Shown here piece by piece: positions 59,736 to 64,000 of a DNA stretch of 64,000 bases (position 1 is its first letter; each line of letters opens with the position of its first letter). The stretch is from assembly GCA_964631955.1 (NCBI GenBank), contig CAZWBA010000015.1, forward strand, positions 1-64,000, given 5' to 3'. The notes below the pieces were generated by a model. It was given only the letters and a program-made list of their open reading frames with translations, did no database searches and was not told the DNA's origin. A program made the translations under genes and the position numbers. Source of the stretch: CAMLJR01 sp964631955 (GTDB lineage Bacteria; Pseudomonadota; Gammaproteobacteria; Pseudomonadales; CAMLJR01).

Positions 59736-60773
59736 GTGATCAAAGTCGGCATCGTCGGCGGCACCGGTTATACCGGGGTCGAATTGTTGCGCATCCTGTC
59801 CAAGCATCCGCAGGTCGAGCTGGTGGCGATCACCTCGCGCTCGGAAGCGGGGCAGGCCGTGGCCGACATGTATCCGAATCTGCGTGGCCATGTCGATCTC
59901 AAATTCACCGTGCCCGATCACGACCAGCTCGCCAGATGCGATGTCGTCTTTTTCGCGACGCCGCACAATGTCGCCATGCAGACTGTGCCAGACCTCGTGA
60001 AACGCGGCGTGCGCATCATCGATCTCTCCGCCGATTTCCGTATTCGCGACGCCGAACTGTGGTCGAAATGGTATGGCGAACCGCACACCGCAGCGGATCT
60101 GTTAGACCGGGCGGTTTACGGCTTGCCGGAGGTGAATCGCGATCGCATCCGCGATGCCCGGCTCATCGCCGCTGCGGGTTGCTATCCCACTTCGGTGCAG
60201 CTCGGATTTTTGCCGCTGCTGGAAAAAGGCTGGATCGACCCCAATCGTCTGATCGCGAATTCGGCATCGGGCGTGTCGGGTGCGGGCAAAAGTGCGAAGG
60301 TCGATAATTTATTTGCCGAAGTGAACGACAGTTTCAAAGCGTACGGCGTATCGGGTCATCGTCATTTGCCGGAAATCGAGCAGGGACTCGGCGATATCGC
60401 GGGTAAATCCGTGCAGCTCACCTTCGTGCCGCATCTGCTGCCGATCGTGCGCGGCATTCACTCGACGCTGTACGCTGAACTCACCAGCGATATTCCGCTC
60501 GAACAATTGCAGCAAGCATTTGAAGAGCGTTACGCGAACGAGCCATTTGTCGATGTATTGCCGAAAGGCGTATTGCCGCAAACGCGCAGTGTGAAAGGTG
60601 CGAATATCTGTCGCATCAGCGTGCAGCGTCCGCAGGGTCGCAACACAGTGGTCGTGTTAGCAGTGATCGATAATCTGGTGAAGGGCGCGTCGGGCCAGGC
60701 GGTGCAGTGCATGAACATCATGTTCGGCCTGCCGGAAACGCAGGGATTGGATATCGTGGCGTTGTTGCCGTAA
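59736..60773 (+). CDS. argC: N-acetyl-gamma-glutamyl-phosphate reductase
   Basis: Third step of arginine synthesis. The start is GTG at 59736 with GAGGA upstream. The 345-residue protein begins IKVGIVGGTGYTGVELLRIL with the NADP-binding glycines. The catalytic Cys lies in AAAGCYPTSVQLG near residue 149, and HRHLPEIEQ supplies the histidine. It is divergent from hemJ and 70 bp upstream of erpA, as in pseudomonads. Confidence 0.98.
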   Translation: MIKVGIVGGTGYTGVELLRILSKHPQVELVAITSRSEAGQAVADMYPNLRGHVDLKFTVPDHDQLARCDVVFFATPHNVAMQTVPDLVKRGVRIIDLSADFRIRDAELWSKWYGEPHTAADLLDRAVYGLPEVNRDRIRDARLIAAAGCYPTSVQLGFLPLLEKGWIDPNRLIANSASGVSGAGKSAKVDNLFAEVNDSFKAYGVSGHRHLPEIEQGLGDIAGKSVQLTFVPHLLPIVRGIHSTLYAELTSDIPLEQLQQAFEERYANEPFVDVLPKGVLPQTRSVKGANICRISVQRPQGRNTVVVLAVIDNLVKGASGQAVQCMNIMFGLPETQGLDIVALLP

Positions 60774-60843
60774 TTTGCTCTCCCCTCGTCATCAACATGG
60801 CCGAGAGGAGAGAACCGAAGTTTATATAGAGGTTTTCAAAAGA

Positions 60844-61197
60844 ATGTCCGTCGTTACCGAATTCGTGCCGCAGGTTCTGAATCTGACCGATAACGCTGTC
60901 GCCAAAGTGAAAGCGTTAGTCGCGGATGAAGAAAATCCTTCGCTCAAATTGCGCGTCTATGTGACGGGTGGCGGCTGCTCGGGATTTCAATATGGTTTTT
61001 CGTTCGAAGACGAAGCTGCCGAAGACGATACGCTGATTCAGAAAGATGGCGTGACCGCGCTGGTCGACCCGCTCAGCTATCAATATCTCGTCGGTTCCGA
61101 AGTCGATTACAGGGAAGGCCTCGAAGGCTCGCGTTTCGTTATCAATAATCCGAACGCATCGACGACATGTGGTTGTGGTTCGTCGTTTTCTATTTAA
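60844..61197 (+). CDS. erpA: Iron-sulfur cluster insertion protein ErpA
   Basis: A-type carrier that hands Fe-S clusters to enzymes such as IspG. The 117-residue protein has the three conserved cysteines: one in GGGCSGFQYGF and two in TTCGCGSSF at the C-terminus. I use the ATG at 60844 (MSVVTEFVPQVL); the frame opens at 60775 without family similarity. A 5' hairpin (CTCTCCCCTCG with CGAGAGGAGAG) lies in the argC-erpA spacer. It is convergent with tamB, overlapping by 8 bp. Confidence 0.96.
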   Translation: MSVVTEFVPQVLNLTDNAVAKVKALVADEENPSLKLRVYVTGGGCSGFQYGFSFEDEAAEDDTLIQKDGVTALVDPLSYQYLVGSEVDYREGLEGSRFVINNPNASTTCGCGSSFSI

Positions 61198-64000
61198 TTT
61201 CGAACGAGTAGAGCAAATCCAGCGCATCCTCGACGCCGCTGATGGTTTCGATCATCAGCTTCGGAGTGAGTCGATACTGAAAACTGATGCTATTGCTCTG
61301 CTCGCCGAGCCCGCGTCCGTAACGTACGAATAAATCTTTACCTAACTGCCCGCTGATCTCCGCTTCGCTCTCACCGCTGGCGTTTTCACTCGTGCCGAGT
61401 TGCAGATCGGTGATGCCAAATTTTTCCGCGAGTTGCCCGGCTTTGCTTTCACTACCCGCAAGTCCGAGCGAGAGCAGGGCGCCGCTCGCGGTAAAACCGC
61501 CCGTGCCGGTTGAGTTCGCGACCGGTTTGCGGCCCGTCAACAGGTAATACGCGATATCTGAATCCGGCATCGAAGGTTCGGAAAATAAAATCGCTTCCGG
61601 TGTTTTGAGCGAGCCGATGACGCGCATACCGACCACATCGTTATTGCCGGGCGGCAGATCGCGTACCGCTTCCAGATTGAGATCGGGATTATCCGGCGGG
61701 CCGTAAAAAATCACCGCGCCTCTGCGCACGATGAGACGCTGTCCGTACGCACGATAGCGCCCGCGCGGAACCTTCACCTCGCCATACAGATGCATGTTGT
61801 CGCCCGGCGCTTTTTCCATTCGCATGCGGCCGCTCAGGTTGACGTCGGCGCCAAAACCGTTGAGATGAAACTGATCGCCGAGATTTAAATCGAGTCTGGT
61901 CCAGATTTTCCATTCGTCGTCGAGCTGCTGGCCGACGATTTCCTGATCCTGCGATACATCGGTGGTTTCCGGCGGTAATTCCTTGAGGCGGATATCCGCG
62001 CTGGCGACATCGATATAGCCTTCGATATGCATTTCGCCTGGCTGTGCGATCAATTCGGTGTGCGGAGAAAATACGATCGTGCTATTCGCCAGTGGCATCG
62101 CGCTGACGCCGCCCGCGACCAGCCCCAGCCGCAATTTCCAGTTTTCTCCCGCGCCATCCCACACCACGTCGCCGTCGATATCGCCGCCGCCCTGTCCGAG
62201 TGCAAACCAGCCACCGAGCTTCGCGCTGTTATTGTCGAAAGTGAGATCGCCATGCACTGTGCGAAACGGCGAGCCCAGTGGCGCCCATAAGGCATGACCA
62301 TCCTTGAGTAGCACCTGACCCCGCAATTGCGGTGCGGCAGCGGTTCCGCCAATGGCAATCGAGCCGTTGATTTCTCCGCTGATCGAATCGAGCCCCTCGA
62401 ACGCCCACGCGACTCCACTCAATTGCAGCGCGTTGATATCGACACGCCCATCGAGCAGTCGCCTATTGCGCGGATCGTTGACGGTCAGTTGCGCGGCGAT
62501 ATTGCCGATGCGCGATGAACGTGCGGCCGTGGAAAACACCGCACGCTGTTCGCTAAGCGTGCCATTGAAATCGATCGCGTCGACGTCGGTGATTTCAGTG
62601 GTTCTGAGCGTACGCCAGCGCCAGCGCGTTGCGGGAAGGGCGATGCTCGCCTGTGCATCGAGCGGTGTCAGGCTGCGCAATTGAATTTGCGCAGATCCGC
62701 GCGGATCATCGAGTAATTCAATCGTATCGGGCAGCCATGCGCTCGCCCATTGCAGTGGCAGCCCACGCGCATGCGCGGAAATTGCCTGCGGCTTGGCATC
62801 GATGATTCGCAGTGACTGATCGAGACATGCCTCGACGCCGCTGGCGTGCAGACAAAACGGCGCGAGCTCGAAACGCTTTTGCTGTATGTCAGCGTTGCCG
62901 CGCAACGCTGCTGTATTGCGCCACGCAAGCTCCAGCTGTTTTTCGCGCGCGTGCAGTTCACCGGAAAAATCGCTACACACATACTGCCATTCGTTCCAGT
63001 CGTGCGCCGCTTGCGTGCGGCATGCAAGCGTGGCGGTATTGGTCGCTTGCGCAGCGCGCAGCGTCCATTGCTGATCCGATTTCTCGCCGCTGATATCCAG
63101 CGTTAGATCGACCGGTTGCGATTCGGCGCGAGATAATTGTTTGATATCGATATGTCCGGTGCTTTTCGCCTGACCTGACTGAACGAGTTGAATATCGATG
63201 CTGCCTGCAGTGACATGAAAATCCTGCCATCGCCATTGTGATCCGCGCAGGCGCGCCGTTATCGTCGGTGATGCTTCGCCGCTGAGAGAGATATCGCCAG
63301 CCACACTGCCATCGAGCTGAGAATCGATGCGCGATAGATCTGGCGCATCGATACTCGCGCGCAACCGGTGGCGATCACCAAATTCACCATTCGCCGTTAC
63401 GACATTCGGCCCCAGCGCCAATGCCAGTTTATGCAGCTGCCATTGCGAGCCGTCATCGGTGCGTAAATCCAGCGCACCTGTCAGCGTCTCTGTATTGTAT
63501 TTGCCGCGGATATCCGGCAGCTGCAGCGAAAGCATCCACTGTGGGTCCAGCCATGATGCTTCGAGCGCGATTGCGCCCGATAATTCCAGCGTCTGTCCCC
63601 GCATCCACGGCGTTAGCGATAGCGCGGCGGCAGCGCCATTGCAGTGCGCATTGACGGGTTTTTGCAGCGAGCCATCGCAATGCATCTGCAGGTGACCTGT
63701 CGCCGGTATCCATTGCGCATCCAGCGTGATTCGATGGTCGTCGCGCCATTGCGCGGTGGCGCTGACCCGACTATCGCCATTGCGCGTATCGCTCGCACTC
63801 AACTCAAGTTGCGCCTGCATCTGCGTGAGATCGCCACGCGCTTCAAGCGTGGCCTTTTCGATGGAAATTTTTTCGTTTGAAATAGCTTGCGCGAATGGTT
63901 CGAGTAATTCGGCGCGAAGGCTTAGCGGTAAGTTTCTGTCGAGCGTCGCCAGTTTGATTTGTGCCGATAATTTTGCAGGTTTATCGCTGCTGGCGATCAA
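61190..64000 (-). CDS. tamB: Translocation and assembly module protein TamB, 5' end outside window
   Basis: Large inner-membrane-anchored periplasmic protein that bridges to the outer membrane with TamA and takes part in lipid transport and outer-membrane assembly. The visible 936 residues are the C-terminal part. They show the repetitive beta-taco pattern followed by the DUF490 C-terminal domain (LRLGLVAGGVSAMPL, GRYRAYGQRLIVRRG, PDNPDLNLEAVRDLP) and the terminal barrel-like motif ending LLYSFEIK. The start lies beyond 64000; tamA would be expected there. Confidence 0.95.
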   Translation of the reverse strand: MIASSDKPAKLSAQIKLATLDRNLPLSLRAELLEPFAQAISNEKISIEKATLEARGDLTQMQAQLELSASDTRNGDSRVSATAQWRDDHRITLDAQWIPATGHLQMHCDGSLQKPVNAHCNGAAAALSLTPWMRGQTLELSGAIALEASWLDPQWMLSLQLPDIRGKYNTETLTGALDLRTDDGSQWQLHKLALALGPNVVTANGEFGDRHRLRASIDAPDLSRIDSQLDGSVAGDISLSGEASPTITARLRGSQWRWQDFHVTAGSIDIQLVQSGQAKSTGHIDIKQLSRAESQPVDLTLDISGEKSDQQWTLRAAQATNTATLACRTQAAHDWNEWQYVCSDFSGELHAREKQLELAWRNTAALRGNADIQQKRFELAPFCLHASGVEACLDQSLRIIDAKPQAISAHARGLPLQWASAWLPDTIELLDDPRGSAQIQLRSLTPLDAQASIALPATRWRWRTLRTTEITDVDAIDFNGTLSEQRAVFSTAARSSRIGNIAAQLTVNDPRNRRLLDGRVDINALQLSGVAWAFEGLDSISGEINGSIAIGGTAAAPQLRGQVLLKDGHALWAPLGSPFRTVHGDLTFDNNSAKLGGWFALGQGGGDIDGDVVWDGAGENWKLRLGLVAGGVSAMPLANSTIVFSPHTELIAQPGEMHIEGYIDVASADIRLKELPPETTDVSQDQEIVGQQLDDEWKIWTRLDLNLGDQFHLNGFGADVNLSGRMRMEKAPGDNMHLYGEVKVPRGRYRAYGQRLIVRRGAVIFYGPPDNPDLNLEAVRDLPPGNNDVVGMRVIGSLKTPEAILFSEPSMPDSDIAYYLLTGRKPVANSTGTGGFTASGALLSLGLAGSESKAGQLAEKFGITDLQLGTSENASGESEAEISGQLGKDLFVRYGRGLGEQSNSISFQYRLTPKLMIETISGVEDALDLLYSFEIK

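Overview
The window reads as core chromosome of a gammaproteobacterium of the Pseudomonadales/Cellvibrionales type. The base is gene order. From memory of the Pseudomonas aeruginosa map, rpoD-dnaG-yqeY-rpsU/tsaD-folB-folK-cca, spoVR-yeaH-prkA, apaH-apaG-rsmA-pdxA-surA-lptD/amgK-murU, rpe-gph-trpE-trpGDC-vfr-coq7 and dsbD-aroQ-accB-accC-prmA-DUF3426-dusB-fis-purH-purD-retS all occur there in nearly this order. The encoded Vfr, RetS, MurU/AmgK and TrpGDC fit the same group. I cannot name the genus. There is no rRNA, tRNA, CRISPR array, prophage, integrase or transposase; coding density is very high and nearly every gene is a recognisable housekeeping gene.

Layout. 1-4.0 kb: the macromolecular synthesis cluster on the minus strand (rpsU, yqeY, dnaG, rpoD; rpoD runs off the left edge). 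4.2-6.1 kb: tsaD, folB, folK on plus, meeting cca on minus with no gap. 7.2-7.5 kb: a spacer with two large inverted hairpin elements. 7.5-12.4 kb: the stress operon prkA-yeaH-spoVR on minus. 12.7-19.7 kb: lptD-surA-pdxA-rsmA-apaG-apaH on minus, divergent from amgK-murU (plus). 22.6-28.3 kb: rpe, gph and a contiguous trpE-trpG-trpD-trpC operon preceded by a probable trp leader peptide. 28.3-30.8 kb: vfr (minus), an OsmC-family and a VOC-family gene (plus), coq7 (minus). 30.8-38.1 kb: dusB-fis, purH, purD, retS on minus. 38.2-45.0 kb: DUF3426 protein, prmA, accC, accB, aroQ, dsbD on minus. 45.3-48.4 kb: four small envelope genes on plus. 48.6-55.6 kb: adenosine kinase-like gene, mrcB, a ModF-like ABC ATPase, an Aer-like chemoreceptor and a DUF1653 gene. 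55.7-59.6 kb: hemB, hemL, thiD, hemJ on minus. 59.7-64 kb: argC, erpA on plus and the 3' part of tamB on minus.

Functional themes: information processing (rpoD, dnaG, rpsU, tsaD, cca, rsmA, dusB, fis), envelope assembly (lptD, surA, tamB, mrcB, amgK/murU recycling, dsbD), and biosynthesis of tryptophan, purines, folate, pyridoxal phosphate, haem, arginine, ubiquinone and malonyl-CoA.

The novelty lies between and at the ends of genes. (1) At 7254-7340 and 7411-7502 two inverted copies of an undescribed hairpin element share a central loop, while their long stems differ by compensatory changes. (2) The trp operon has a 22-residue leader ending in Trp-Arg-Trp-stop, and three tandem 8-bp hairpins between trpG and trpD. 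(3) Short tandem duplications are common (18-bp units in the rpsU-yqeY spacer and inside surA, 21-bp units in the DUF2333 gene, 16-bp units over the end of coq7, ~24-bp units carrying start codons before the DUF1653 gene). (4) Several palindromic repeat families sit in spacers. (5) Some family members carry unusual active sites (Cca, ThiD, RetS, the first ATPase domain of the ModF-like protein). A 10-base N gap interrupts hemB.
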